In this document: positions 8,250 to 16,377 of the stretch, piece by piece
How positions within the stretch are numbered: the stretch's first letter is position 1
Layout of the letters: each line of letters starts with the position of its first letter
Origin: Nemertoderma westbladi
Lineage: Eukaryota; Xenacoelomorpha; Nemertodermatida; Nemertodermatidae
Length of the DNA: 24,390 nt
NCBI GenBank assembly: GCA_032718475.1
Contig: JAUCBJ010004182.1
Location: 1-24,390, forward strand
Reading direction: 5' to 3'
Notes under the pieces: generated by a model
Seen by the model: the letters and a program-made list of their open reading frames with translations, nothing else
Database searches by the model: none
Told to the model about the DNA's origin: nothing
Translations under genes and position numbers: made by a program

Positions 8250-9791
8250 TTACGGATCTAACTCTTCCATCCCAGTCCAACCTATTGGACAACTCAGCGA
8301 CCCAAGGGGTGATTCCTCCAGCAGGCAACTCTCCCACTGCCACCCCACAGGTCCTCTAATTCTTCGCTCCGCTCTCCTTGTCAATTCTGGTGGCCTTTTC
8401 TCCTGTCTTTGGAAATGCTGTCTGTTATTTATGTTTCTGATCTCGTGGTCGTCCCTTGGCGGCAAAGTGCCACCCTTCAACGTGTCGCCCGGCGGTATAA
8501 TGCCGCCCCTGTTCTTCTCCTTAATCTTAGATGCCACCTCTGCTGGCCTCCCCCTTAATATGTGTGCTGGCATTAAAGGCCTCGACGACCCCCGTTCGTC
8601 CTTCGGTATACACGATCTCTGCCCATGAAATGCCCCTTCGCACTCTGTCAGTCCCGCGTGCGTCTGCAGCATGCCTCCTACTTTCCCGGCTCCTTTGTCC
8701 ATCACACGCCCACCCACGGGCTTCTCAGCCCCTGGTCTGGTCGTCTCAAGTCTTCTCCCTTTCCATTTAGTCCTCCTGCTCGGCCTCCCCCTTGTCGGCA
8801 TGCCTCCCAACCGGACCGGCATCTCTTCCGGACACTCCTCCAGCCTGTCCCCCGGACATTTTGCCGTCCGCTCCTCTCCATCTCCATACCGACGCTTGCT
8901 GGGACTCTTGTTCCAACCCATCATCTCTAGATCTTCTGCATCCATGCCATTCTCCTCCGCCCACTCTCTTGGTGTTGCTTCCACTTCTAGCTGTCTACCA
9001 CTATTGCCCATCTCTGGCCTCTCCTCTATCTCGTCGACAGTTCCTGGCACCATGCATCCTGAACTCTCAGACACATGGAATGGTATATTACTCTTAATTG
9101 GGCCTGTCAGTGTCCACCCGAATGGTGTTAATATCGCCACCGGGTCACACTGCTTGTCTTCGCCGAAGACCGTTTGCATTCTTTCGTGGGCCGTTGGGCA
9201 GTCCATTCCTACTATGATGGATACCTTCCTAACGTCCACATCTGGGATTGAGAAGTCAATGTCGTCCAGGAATTTATATTGCTCGACCTCGATGTTGGTT
9301 GGCCGCCTGGCATTGATATTAATTGACTCTATCACTTGGATGGGGTCGATGGTTGCCCCATAGTCGCATCCCGGTGCCACCGCTGCAATTGCGCACCGTC
9401 CTGTTCTCATCTCCAGGATCTCATCTTTGCTAGAGATGGTTGTTACCGCCATTCTGCTTGGCCTCGTTCTCAATCCTATCTCTTCGGCCACCCATTCCTC
9501 GACTAATGTGAAGGCAGCTCCACTATCGACCAGCATTAGTGTTGTTACTGATCGATTGCCTTCTCCAATCACTCGCACGGGTACTACCCCAAGTAACACC
9601 ATTCCCCTCTTCTTCGCCCCTACTGTGCTCGTTGCCATCGTTTGGCCTCTCCTTTGACCGAACTTTACCGGCTTCTCCTTGCATTCCCTTGCTCTGTGTC
9701 CACTCATCACACATCGCGAGCAGATTTTATTGCTCAACGCATAATCTATTTGATCTTGCCTAGGTAGCGCCTGCCAGTACCTGCAGTTCAT
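8250..9791 (-). CDS. BEL/Pao-type zinc knuckle and aspartic protease (DUF1758-like) ORF
   Basis: 513 codons from an ATG at 9791. A CCHC knuckle CSRCVMSGHRAREC spans residues 24-37. The retropepsin-like protease follows with the catalytic MLVDSGAAFTLV (D89-S90-G91), a second hydrophobic block IIVGMD at 192-197, and TPFGWTLTGP at 222-231, a signature of BEL/Pao proteases just before reverse transcriptase. After about residue 260 the protein turns Arg/Gly/Pro-rich and I cannot recognise reverse transcriptase in this or neighbouring frames, so the 3' half may be frame-shifted or replaced. The true frame extends 28 codons upstream of the ATG (to a TAA at 9878-9876), overlapping the gag ORF in the -1 frame. 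In BEL elements this protease cleaves the Gag-Pol polyprotein. Confidence 0.85.
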   Translation of the reverse strand: MNCRYWQALPRQDQIDYALSNKICSRCVMSGHRARECKEKPVKFGQRRGQTMATSTVGAKKRGMVLLGVVPVRVIGEGNRSVTTLMLVDSGAAFTLVEEWVAEEIGLRTRPSRMAVTTISSKDEILEMRTGRCAIAAVAPGCDYGATIDPIQVIESININARRPTNIEVEQYKFLDDIDFSIPDVDVRKVSIIVGMDCPTAHERMQTVFGEDKQCDPVAILTPFGWTLTGPIKSNIPFHVSESSGCMVPGTVDEIEERPEMGNSGRQLEVEATPREWAEENGMDAEDLEMMGWNKSPSKRRYGDGEERTAKCPGDRLEECPEEMPVRLGGMPTRGRPSRRTKWKGRRLETTRPGAEKPVGGRVMDKGAGKVGGMLQTHAGLTECEGAFHGQRSCIPKDERGSSRPLMPAHILRGRPAEVASKIKEKNRGGIIPPGDTLKGGTLPPRDDHEIRNINNRQHFQRQEKRPPELTRRAERRIRGPVGWQWESCLLEESPLGSLSCPIGWTGMEELDP

Positions 9792-10480
9792 GGTTTGATG
9801 AAGCGCATTTGCGTGTAGCTGGCATTTGCTCTTTGGGTTGTAGCCCTCCTTATACAGTGCATCGCGTCTAGCGTCTTAAGCACGATTAGCGCCTTTTCGA
9901 CTTTGTTAGCGAACGTCTTAATGCTAACGGGATTATCCTGTAAGCCACCCGATGTTATGCCTCTCAGTGTCTGTCTGATGATCTTGGCCGGGTGCCCGTA
10001 TTCCCTGTCCAGTGCCCGCCATGCTGTCGTGAAGCCGCCCTCTATTCCTTGATATTGCCTCACGATATCGTATGCTGGGCCTCCCATGTATACGTGCAGA
10101 TATTTTAGGCACTCCGCCTGCGTCAAGTTTTTTGTTAGTATTTCGTTACTATACATACGCCGAAACTGTAGATATTCTTCCGGCCTACTCCCATCGAATT
10201 TGAATGGTTCCACGGGTGGTAACTCGATCCTCGTTTTCAACGCATCGATCAACGTGGCCATCCCCATCGCCTGCGCTTCCAATGGGTTCGATGGATGCTG
10301 TATAGTTTCTCCTGTCTGGTGTGGTTCGTCCATCCTATTTCTTGATTTTCTTTGACTTGGGTATGTCATCGGGGGTAGCGGCCCCCTCCATATTTCTGTG
10401 TCACACGACCTATTTTCATCCAAGGGTCTCGTTGTTCTTGCTCCTATCGGGGTATATTGTTGATATTGTGATGGGGAATG
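9788..10480 (-). CDS. BEL/Pao gag domain (DUF1759-like)
   Basis: The minus-strand frame is open from just after a TGA at 10483-10481 to a TGA at 9790-9788. The first ATG in frame is at about residue 19, counted from a TTG at 10423. The segment LPPVEPFKFDGSRPEEYLQF followed by AECLKYLHVYMGGPAYDIV and WRALDREYGHPAKI matches the DUF1759 capsid-like region of BEL/Pao and related retroelements. The frame is the same as the Arg-rich ORF upstream, separated only by the single TGA. Its end overlaps the protease start as ATGA (9791-9788). It probably forms the capsid-like structural protein of the element. Confidence 0.82.
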   Translation of the reverse strand, partial: HSPSQYQQYTPIGARTTRPLDENRSCDTEIWRGPLPPMTYPSQRKSRNRMDEPHQTGETIQHPSNPLEAQAMGMATLIDALKTRIELPPVEPFKFDGSRPEEYLQFRRMYSNEILTKNLTQAECLKYLHVYMGGPAYDIVRQYQGIEGGFTTAWRALDREYGHPAKIIRQTLRGITSGGLQDNPVSIKTFANKVEKALIVLKTLDAMHCIRRATTQRANASYTQMRFIKP

Positions 10481-11368
10481 TCACCCTGTCCCCCCCCCCC
10501 CACCGGTATGTTTGGTACTGGGGTTGATGTTGGGGCCCATACACCTATCCGCAATAATTCCCCCCTCCCCTGGGTATATGTTATGTCCCTGCATGCTGTA
10601 GTCATACTGCTGTACTGGTACCGGTATAGGCCTATCAGCTTCTGGCCTACTCGCCGGTATGTATTCCGCGACTTCCGGGTTTAATCCCGTTGTCCGCGCT
10701 ATCCTATCGCCTACATTGCCTCTCTCAGTATGGCCTATGGTATGTGCAGTAAGGCCTACAGTATGTCCTACAGTCTGCATGTGTCGCTCGGGATCGAAGT
10801 TTATTCTTCTCGAATAATCCTCCCCGCGGCTACCGTATTCTCGATCGGTAGGTGTATTCCGTCGGAAAGTTTCTCTTCGATCCCCCTCTCTACTGTTCTC
10901 GTCTTCGTACCGGTACATCGCGTACCCCTCCATCGGCGCGTAATGCACCTCACCAGGTCGCATCTCTCCGGGGCGACGGCAATCTCCCGGAGTCCGACAC
11001 CACTGACTCTCTGTTCTCATCTCGACTACCGACGGCTCGCTATCCGTCCTCGCTCTTCTATCGTTCGCGGCGATACCTCTAATACTGTCTTCTCTTCTTC
11101 TCCTTTCAGTGGAGTGTTCCCGCTCGTGAGATCTCTCGTCGACCTCCCGGTTAAACCCCACTGTTCTTCTTCCCTCTTCTGATCGGGCTCGACGCTTCGT
11201 CCGCCCTCTCACGACGTCAACCTGACTCTCTCTGCTCGGTCGTACGCCGTTGGGGATACTCGCAATCCCCCTATTACTCTCCGTCGCCGGGTGTTGCGGT
11301 TTACCTATTTCGGCCCGCGCATTATCCGCTGATGGCTGTGGAGCACTCTCTGCCCCCCCCTTTCGCCG
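10481..11368 (-). CDS. Arg/Glu-rich segment upstream of gag (unrecognised)
   Basis: Open frame from after a TAG at 11371-11369 to a TGA at 10483-10481. The first listed possible start is a GTG at 11212, and no ATG lies near the 5' end, so it probably continues from the preceding ORF by a -1 shift at the G8 run (11360-11353). The product is highly charged (many RRRE, EREH and DRR strings) with a Tyr/Pro-rich later part. It ends in a glycine run encoded by a G12 tract (10501-10490) immediately before the stop. No family recognised. It is in the same frame as the gag domain downstream. Confidence 0.5.
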   Translation of the reverse strand, partial: RRKGGAESAPQPSADNARAEIGKPQHPATESNRGIASIPNGVRPSRESQVDVVRGRTKRRARSEEGRRTVGFNREVDERSHEREHSTERRRREDSIRGIAANDRRARTDSEPSVVEMRTESQWCRTPGDCRRPGEMRPGEVHYAPMEGYAMYRYEDENSREGDRRETFRRNTPTDREYGSRGEDYSRRINFDPERHMQTVGHTVGLTAHTIGHTERGNVGDRIARTTGLNPEVAEYIPASRPEADRPIPVPVQQYDYSMQGHNIYPGEGGIIADRCMGPNINPSTKHTGGGGGTG

Positions 11369-12090
11369 CTAACTCGCTGTTGTGGGGCCCCTGTAGCCCC
11401 CCCCCCCCCCCACTCGCCACATCTAACTTCACTACCTCTCACCACGCTACCGTATCCCTCTCTCGTCGACACATCAACCCTAACGCGGTCGGGTCTATTC
11501 ACCCCCGCCTCTCCCTCTGCTATTGCGTGGCCTACCAGGCCCTCTACTCCCTGCCTACCAACTACATGGCCTACCAGGCCCTCGCTGGGTCTACCCAACC
11601 CAGCCACTCCCTGCCTACCAACTACATGGCCTACCAGGCCCTCTCTGGGTTGGCTCAACCCCGCATCCTCCGGCCTACCAACTACGTGGCCTACCAGGCC
11701 CTCTCTGGGTCTACCCAACCCAGCCACTCCCTCCCTACCAACTACGTGGCCTACCAGGCCCCCATCTGCCTGGCCATACATGCCCGACGTGTTCACGTTA
11801 ATAGCACCCATATTGGAAACGGAATTAATTTGTTCATTTGAAACAAAATCATTTCAATTATTTTGTAAATTCGGGCTTGGATCATTACTTAAATTATTTG
11901 AGTTATTATTATTTTCTAAATTTAAATTATTATTCGGATTATTTTGCACGTTTAAATTGAAATTATTATTTGTATTTAAATTTAAATTACTGCTACTAGG
12001 TAAAGTATTATTTGCTGCAATAAAGGGATTAGGGTTATCCAATACGGTACTATTAATATTAATGACGTCTACTATGGCATTATTATTACC
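11305..12090 (-). pseudogene. Asn-rich and 20-aa-repeat segment of the gag leader, with internal TGA
   Basis: One frame continues from the G18 tract (12106-12089) through an Asn-rich stretch of about 75 residues, a TGA at 11856-11854, and then directly in the same frame through a run of 20-residue repeats (REGLVGHVVGR...GLGRP) to a TAG at 11305. A glycine run is encoded by a G15 tract (11411-11397). It lies in the +1 frame relative to the coiled-coil ORF, so one G fewer in the G18 tract would join them. It has no recognisable domain and looks like low-complexity linker. It may be decayed, read through, or affected by sequence error in the homopolymer. Confidence 0.5.
11521..11765. repeat. 60-bp coding minisatellite
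   Basis: Four near-identical units with an exact 60-bp period (lines starting 11521, 11581, 11641, 11701; the first partly diverged), each containing CTACCAACTACATGGCCTAC. On the minus strand each encodes 20 residues, so the array preserves frame. Confidence 0.95.
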
Positions 12091-13741
12091 CCCCCCCCCC
12101 CCCCCCGCCCATACGGTCACACCAGTCTTGGGTCTGTCGTGCGGTCCCTGTAAGTGGGGTATTAATAAATGTATCCACAGCCCCTGGCTCCTCGAAAATA
12201 CTCGAGCTAGCCCCACTCTCAGATGCCCCTATTCGCACCAGTTCCCGTTCGCGCATGTGTATAGCTTTGTACCCTGTAAGCTCACCTTGGCGTTTCTCTA
12301 ATTCTTTTCGCTCACACTCCTTCCTTGCCATTCTCTCCTTACACTCCCGTGCGTCGCGCTCGGCCAATTCCAACTCTCTTCTAGCCCCCTCCCTTCGTCT
12401 CGCCTCACGCTCTCTGCGTTCATTTTCCTCTCTCGCCTCGCATTCTTTGCACTCGTTTTCCTCTCTCGCCTCGCGTTCTTTGCACTCGTTTTCCTCTCTC
12501 GCCTCACGTTCCCTGCGTTCGCTTTCCTCTCTCGCTACACGTTCCTTACGTTCCGCCTCACGCTCTTTGCGCTCATTTTTCTCTCTCGCTACACGTTCCC
12601 TACGTTCCGCCTCACGCTCTTCTTGTTCCTTCCTCCCTACTTCCTCACACTCCCTAAGGCTTCTCGCGGCCCTTTCGGCCCTCTCTCCGGTTTCCTTAAT
12701 CAACGCCATTTCCCTCTCTAGCAGCACTCTCCCCTCCTCTAACCGTCTACCTACTTCCCTTTGACCTTGCTCTATCAAATCGAGATGGTACGTGGCATTT
12801 ATCTCTCTCACTCGTCTTCCTTTCACGGAGGATGTAGCAGACTTATCGGTTACAACGGATTCCCTCTGCCTTCCCGACCTACTGACTTTCCCCCGCCTCC
12901 CGGAACTTCCTCCGACCGACGAGGCCGAATCCTCGGGGTTAACCTCGGATTCGCCCTCCTCAGGTCTCTCCCAACCCACTAATTTTAGTCCCCGGGCATC
13001 GACTAAGTATGGCCCTACGTACACTACGCTAGGTTCCATACCCCTACACCGCCATAAGTCATACAGTTCCTCGGCAACCCCTCTCGCTCTCTCCTTGGCC
13101 AGTTCTCTTTGCCCGAAGCGCATTAGATAATTAAAGTGTTTATTCGACTCACCTAGTCCTTTCTTTAGTTTTACCTTGTCTATCGTCGCCCCTCCTCTGG
13201 CCTCCTTTAGCAGTTTCTGGGTCGCGTTGTAGGCCCATCGAAGTCGATCAGAAACCCCGACGTCCTCGTCGCCGACCTCTCTTCCGTCTCTCCGGGTCCG
13301 GCGTCGTACCGTCGGCCCCACCGTCGCCGTTTCGGTGGGCCGCTCGTCGCCCTCGGCCTGTGGCTGGCCGGCGACATCGGTACTGACATCTCCTCCGTCT
13401 CTCCGGGTCCGGCGTCGTACCGTCGGCCCCACCGTCGCCGTTTCGGTGGGCCGCTCGTCGCCCTCGGCCTGTGGCTGGCCGGCGACATCAGTACGTCGAC
13501 CCACGTGCCGTGTCGACTCGTCTCCTTCTCCTTCTAACTCGTTCTCTCGATCCTCCAACTCGACTCCCCCTCCTCTCGACTCGACTTCTGACTCCAGACG
13601 GCCCCCCTCATCCTGAACTTCCGGGTCACCCATTACCGATGGGTCTGGCGTTGTGGGCCTGTACCGTCTGGTTGCGGCCTCGCGGATTGTTAGCTCTTCG
13701 TCAGGGGTCCGCGTCGGTGTCGTCTCGCCTGACCGACTCAT
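12086..13741 (-). CDS. Coiled-coil leader ORF of the minus-strand retroelement (551 aa, unrecognised)
   Basis: ATG at 13741 to TAA at 12088-12086. Residues 1-160 are charged and disordered, with a perfect in-frame 37-residue tandem duplication (84-120 and 121-157). Residues ~165-260 are the only globular-looking part (RWAYNATQKLLKEARGG; LYDLWRCRGMEPSVVYVGPY). Residues ~325-490 are a long Arg/Glu coiled coil containing 11-residue repeats (EAREENECKER). The frame ends in seven glycines encoded by GGC plus a G18 tract, followed by TAA. The first ~195 codons lie in the right-hand 704-bp repeat. It is probably the N-terminal part of an extended Gag. No homologous family recognised. Confidence 0.7.
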   Translation of the reverse strand: MSRSGETTPTRTPDEELTIREAATRRYRPTTPDPSVMGDPEVQDEGGRLESEVESRGGGVELEDRENELEGEGDESTRHVGRRTDVAGQPQAEGDERPTETATVGPTVRRRTRRDGGDVSTDVAGQPQAEGDERPTETATVGPTVRRRTRRDGREVGDEDVGVSDRLRWAYNATQKLLKEARGGATIDKVKLKKGLGESNKHFNYLMRFGQRELAKERARGVAEELYDLWRCRGMEPSVVYVGPYLVDARGLKLVGWERPEEGESEVNPEDSASSVGGSSGRRGKVSRSGRQRESVVTDKSATSSVKGRRVREINATYHLDLIEQGQREVGRRLEEGRVLLEREMALIKETGERAERAARSLRECEEVGRKEQEEREAERRERVAREKNERKEREAERKERVAREESERREREAREENECKEREAREENECKECEAREENERREREARRREGARRELELAERDARECKERMARKECERKELEKRQGELTGYKAIHMRERELVRIGASESGASSSIFEEPGAVDTFINTPLTGTARQTQDWCDRMGGGGGGG

Positions 13742-13860
13742 CTCCGTTAACTCTAGATTGGTGGCTGGTAATCGCTGGGTTTAGTTGACTAGGGGAACAG
13801 CTCGGATTTAATTACTGTGACGGGATCCAGGAAGGATCCCGGTTTATCCGGTTGTTTAGT
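13157..13860 (-). repeat. Right copy of the 704-bp long direct repeat
   Basis: Partner of 3267-3970. On the minus strand it comprises about 119 nt of untranslated leader and the first ~195 codons of the coiled-coil ORF. Beyond 13157 the ORF continues; there the minus strand reads CTAG|GTGAGT, a splice-donor-like string four nt past the repeat end. A hairpin CGGGATCC/GGATCCCG lies at 13821-13841. No canonical primer-binding site (TGG plus tRNA complement) is visible after its minus-strand 3' end. Confidence 0.95.
13268..13490. repeat. 111-bp tandem duplication inside the 704-bp repeat
   Basis: Two copies with a 111-bp period, each beginning near CTCCGGGTCCGGCGTCG. They encode the duplicated 37-residue block on the minus strand. 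The same duplication occurs in the left copy (3378-3600), so it predates the duplication of the 704-bp unit. Confidence 0.9.
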
Positions 13861-14369
13861 TCACGCGTCCACGCCGTGTGTGAAAGGTAAAAAGAGTTCG
13901 TGTCGTTCGTCGTATATAATAATCGGCTGTACGGGTATATAGATATAGGTATAGATATAGATAATGTTGTCGTACACGGAAGGCGGGATACGGTAATTAA
14001 AGTCCCGGTCCTTCCCTAGCTAAACTAACTAACCTAACTAGCACCAATATGATACTGAGATAACTGAACGAAATGATTACTGCCAACTGGCTATATTGCA
14101 CGGGTTGGCCTTGTTACTCTACCTAATCGATGCCTTTCCCCCCTCTGATTGGTTGATACCCTTGTTGGCGCCCTTTGGAGTGTTCCCGTTCACTCCACCT
14201 GTTCTCTCTGGGTTAGGGGTTTGGCCCCTGACCCTCATTGTGTTTCTCCTTCCCATTTTGTTGGGGTGACACGAGTTGGTGATTACCCAATCTCGTGGCC
14301 CCCAATATTGCTTATCGGCTTAACTTTATGGGGTGTTAGCGGGATTGAATAAGCTAACACCAACACACA
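13861..14369. other. Non-coding block between the 704-bp repeat and the Gypsy remnant
   Basis: No ORF worth reporting. It may be promoter/LTR-like sequence for the minus-strand element or a further insertion. A TATATAA string lies at 13914-13920. An imperfect hairpin spans 14261-14305 (TTGGGG...CACGAG...CTCGTG...CCCCAA), and a perfect 9-bp inverted repeat GGTGTTAGC/GCTAACACC lies at 14332-14340 and 14353-14361. On the minus strand the block begins near TGTTAGCTTATTC. Confidence 0.5.
13914..13920 (-). promoter_or_regulatory. Possible TATA box for the minus-strand element
   Basis: Reads TTATATA on the minus strand, about 170 nt upstream of the ATG at 13741. Transcription starting 25-30 nt downstream would include the whole 704-bp repeat leader. 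AT-rich strings are common here, so this is weak. Confidence 0.2.
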
Positions 14370-14740
14370 GCCGTGCGTTCCAGATGGAACACCAGCAGGC
14401 TCGCACGGAGCTCGACTGGGCAGTGTCCGCGCTCCTCGAGTCGCACGGAGCTCGACTGGGCAGTGTCCGCGCTCCTCGAGTCGCAGACGGAGGGTTATAA
14501 CACCCACGCAAAACCTCTCACACCTCTAGCTGTGTGCGACCCGGTGCGGGTCCAAAACCTATCCACGAAAAGGTGGGACCGCACCGGGACGATTGTGGAA
14601 TCGGGCCTCAACCGGAAGTACACCCTACGGACTCCGTCTGGCTGATGTCTAATTCGCAACCGTCGTCACCTACTCCGGGATACCTCCATAGACACCCCAG
14701 TGACCCAGGACACAGTTGCCGGGCCACCACTTTATAGAAG
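14370..14740 (+). pseudogene. Ty3/Gypsy integrase C-terminal domain remnant
   Basis: The frame ending in a TGA at 14643-14645 contains CDPVRVQNLSTKRWDRTG, the GPY/F-like C-terminal domain of chromovirus/Gypsy integrases. Reading through that TGA gives RNRRHLLRDT-like sequence typical of the integrase end, up to about 14735. A perfect 40-bp tandem duplication (14401-14440 and 14441-14480) shifts the frame. It has the same strand and order as the integrase core at 2452-3266, so it is most simply the other half of the same split element. About 60 residues expected between the halves are missing. Confidence 0.8.
14401..14480. repeat. 40-bp perfect tandem duplication
   Basis: TCGCACGGAGCTCGACTGGG starts at 14401 and again at 14441, and the two 40-bp copies appear identical. 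Being 40 bp, it breaks the reading frame of the integrase remnant. Confidence 0.97.
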
Positions 14741-14743
14741 TAA

Positions 14744-15874
14744 AAGTGTCTGAGTCTGTACTCCCATATTCCCATTGGCGATATCTCCTTTGCAGAAGTG
14801 AAGGCTGCTGCAAAGAGCATTAAGACCAATCGTGCCAGTGGAGTAGATGGTGTTCCCCCTGATGTCTTTAAAATACCTGAGTGTTTAAAGCTCATCTATC
14901 CCATCATAGTAGACATGTACCGAACAACAAGAGTCCCACAAGAAATGAAAACAAATAAGTTGGTGCCAGTTCCCAAGAAGGGCAACCTAACACTCTATGG
15001 TTCTTTTCGGGGAATCTCATTGATCTCGATTGCTGCAAAGCTATACAATAGGATTCTATTAAATCGCATCAGGGATCCCATTGAGAGACTACTCCGTGGA
15101 AATCAGAATGGGTTCCGTAAAGGTCGTGGGACCATGGAGCCCATTTTGGCACTTAGAAGGATAATTGAAGAATTATCAAAAAAGAAAGACAGGCATCTGG
15201 CTGTTATCTTTGTTGACTTCTTCAAGGCCTTTGATTCAGTCTCTCGGTCACGTATGTTCAGCATACTTTCATTATATGGGATTCCTGATGAAATTATAGC
15301 AGCAATCAGATCAGTATACGATGGTTCGACAACATTTGTGTCTACTGTTGACGGTGACGCAGAACCATTTGAAGTGTTATGGGGCGTTCTCCAAGGAGAC
15401 ACACTTGCACCATTCTTGTTCATTATTGTGGTTGACTATGTTCTAAGCATGTCCTTAGATCATTATAATGATGATGGGGTGATGATAACTCCACCTACTG
15501 GCTCCAGAAGTCGAGGAAATCCTGCCAAGTACCTAACTGATCTAGACTTTGCTGATGACTTAGGAGTACTCTCAGAATCATTAGAGGGAGCCCAACGGCT
15601 CCTCAGCTCATTAGAACATGCTGCTTCTAGTTTTGGTCTTTTTATCCGCCTCCGCTTTGCAGGTCATTGCTTTCGCCTTGAGGACCAGCCAGTGCATAAT
15701 CTTGTACTTTGGCAGCCTCATGGAGTGAATAAGCATGGTGGACAGCCCATGACTTTCTTGAGACGCATCTTAAAGGACACTGGCCTTAAAGATGCGAATG
15801 ATCTAGCAAATGTCATGGGTGATAGGGAGTTGTGGTGGTGTAATTTTGTTGACAAGCCGGCACAGCATTCTTAA
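14744..15874 (+). pseudogene. Non-LTR retrotransposon (LINE) reverse transcriptase, 5'-truncated with internal deletion
   Basis: The frame is open from 14744 (after a TAA) to TAA at 15874, with no clear start. Reverse transcriptase blocks in order: NRASGVDGVP; FRGISLISIAAKLYNRIL; QNGFRKGRG; AVIFVDFFKAFDSV (block A Asp); GVLQGDTLAPFLF; and LDFADDLGVLS, the catalytic FADD variant of YxDD. After SSFGLFI (about 15646) the frame jumps straight to RLRFAGHCFRLEDQP, a C-terminal segment common to several LINE clades. The intervening thumb region is therefore deleted while the frame is kept. No endonuclease domain is present. It sits directly after the Gypsy remnant. Confidence 0.9.
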
Positions 15875-16377
15875 AAATGCAGCTGCAATGCAGCATGCCG
15901 ATCCTAGTAGTAGTAGTAGTAGTACATCATTGATCGATGACTTTGCGTTAAGCTGCAGTTGTTTTTCCATCGTTTTTCACTCCCACACACTCGACGTCCC
16001 ATCCTCGATTGCGATATCTTTGCGCTTTTTTGCAGGAGTACTGCCAAAACCTAAATTAATTAAAACAAAAAAATGTACATAATGCAATAATTCATTTAAT
16101 ATTTACTTAATTACATCCATTCATTATTTATTTAATTAATACATTACTATGAATATTATTAATTAATTATAATATAAATAGATTTTATTACAGTATTACA
16201 CCAAGATTTCCACTACAATATTTACATTAATATTAATAATAAATTCGGACCATTAAAATATAAGTAAAGTAAAACGAATCTATTAAAACGTAAGTTCAGG
16301 CACGTTTAAATAATTATAATATTATTGAATAATTAAATAAAACTTAAATTTATACAAGTATAACTACATAATGTGGT
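15875..16377. other. LINE 3' end and AT-rich spacer
   Basis: A short (TAG)n microsatellite at about 15907-15923 may mark the LINE tail. The rest is AT-rich without genes. Confidence 0.5.

Noticed and set aside
9788-9878. Classical -1 frameshift slippery heptamer between gag and protease
   Set aside because: CCCAAAG occurs in the overlap but in the wrong phase; no X XXY YYZ in the gag frame was found.
13861-14360. Solo LTR or 5' LTR of the minus-strand element
   Set aside because: It begins near TGTTAGC on the minus strand and has a TATA-like string, but no second copy exists in the window and 3971-4500 does not match it, so it is reported only as a possible promoter block.
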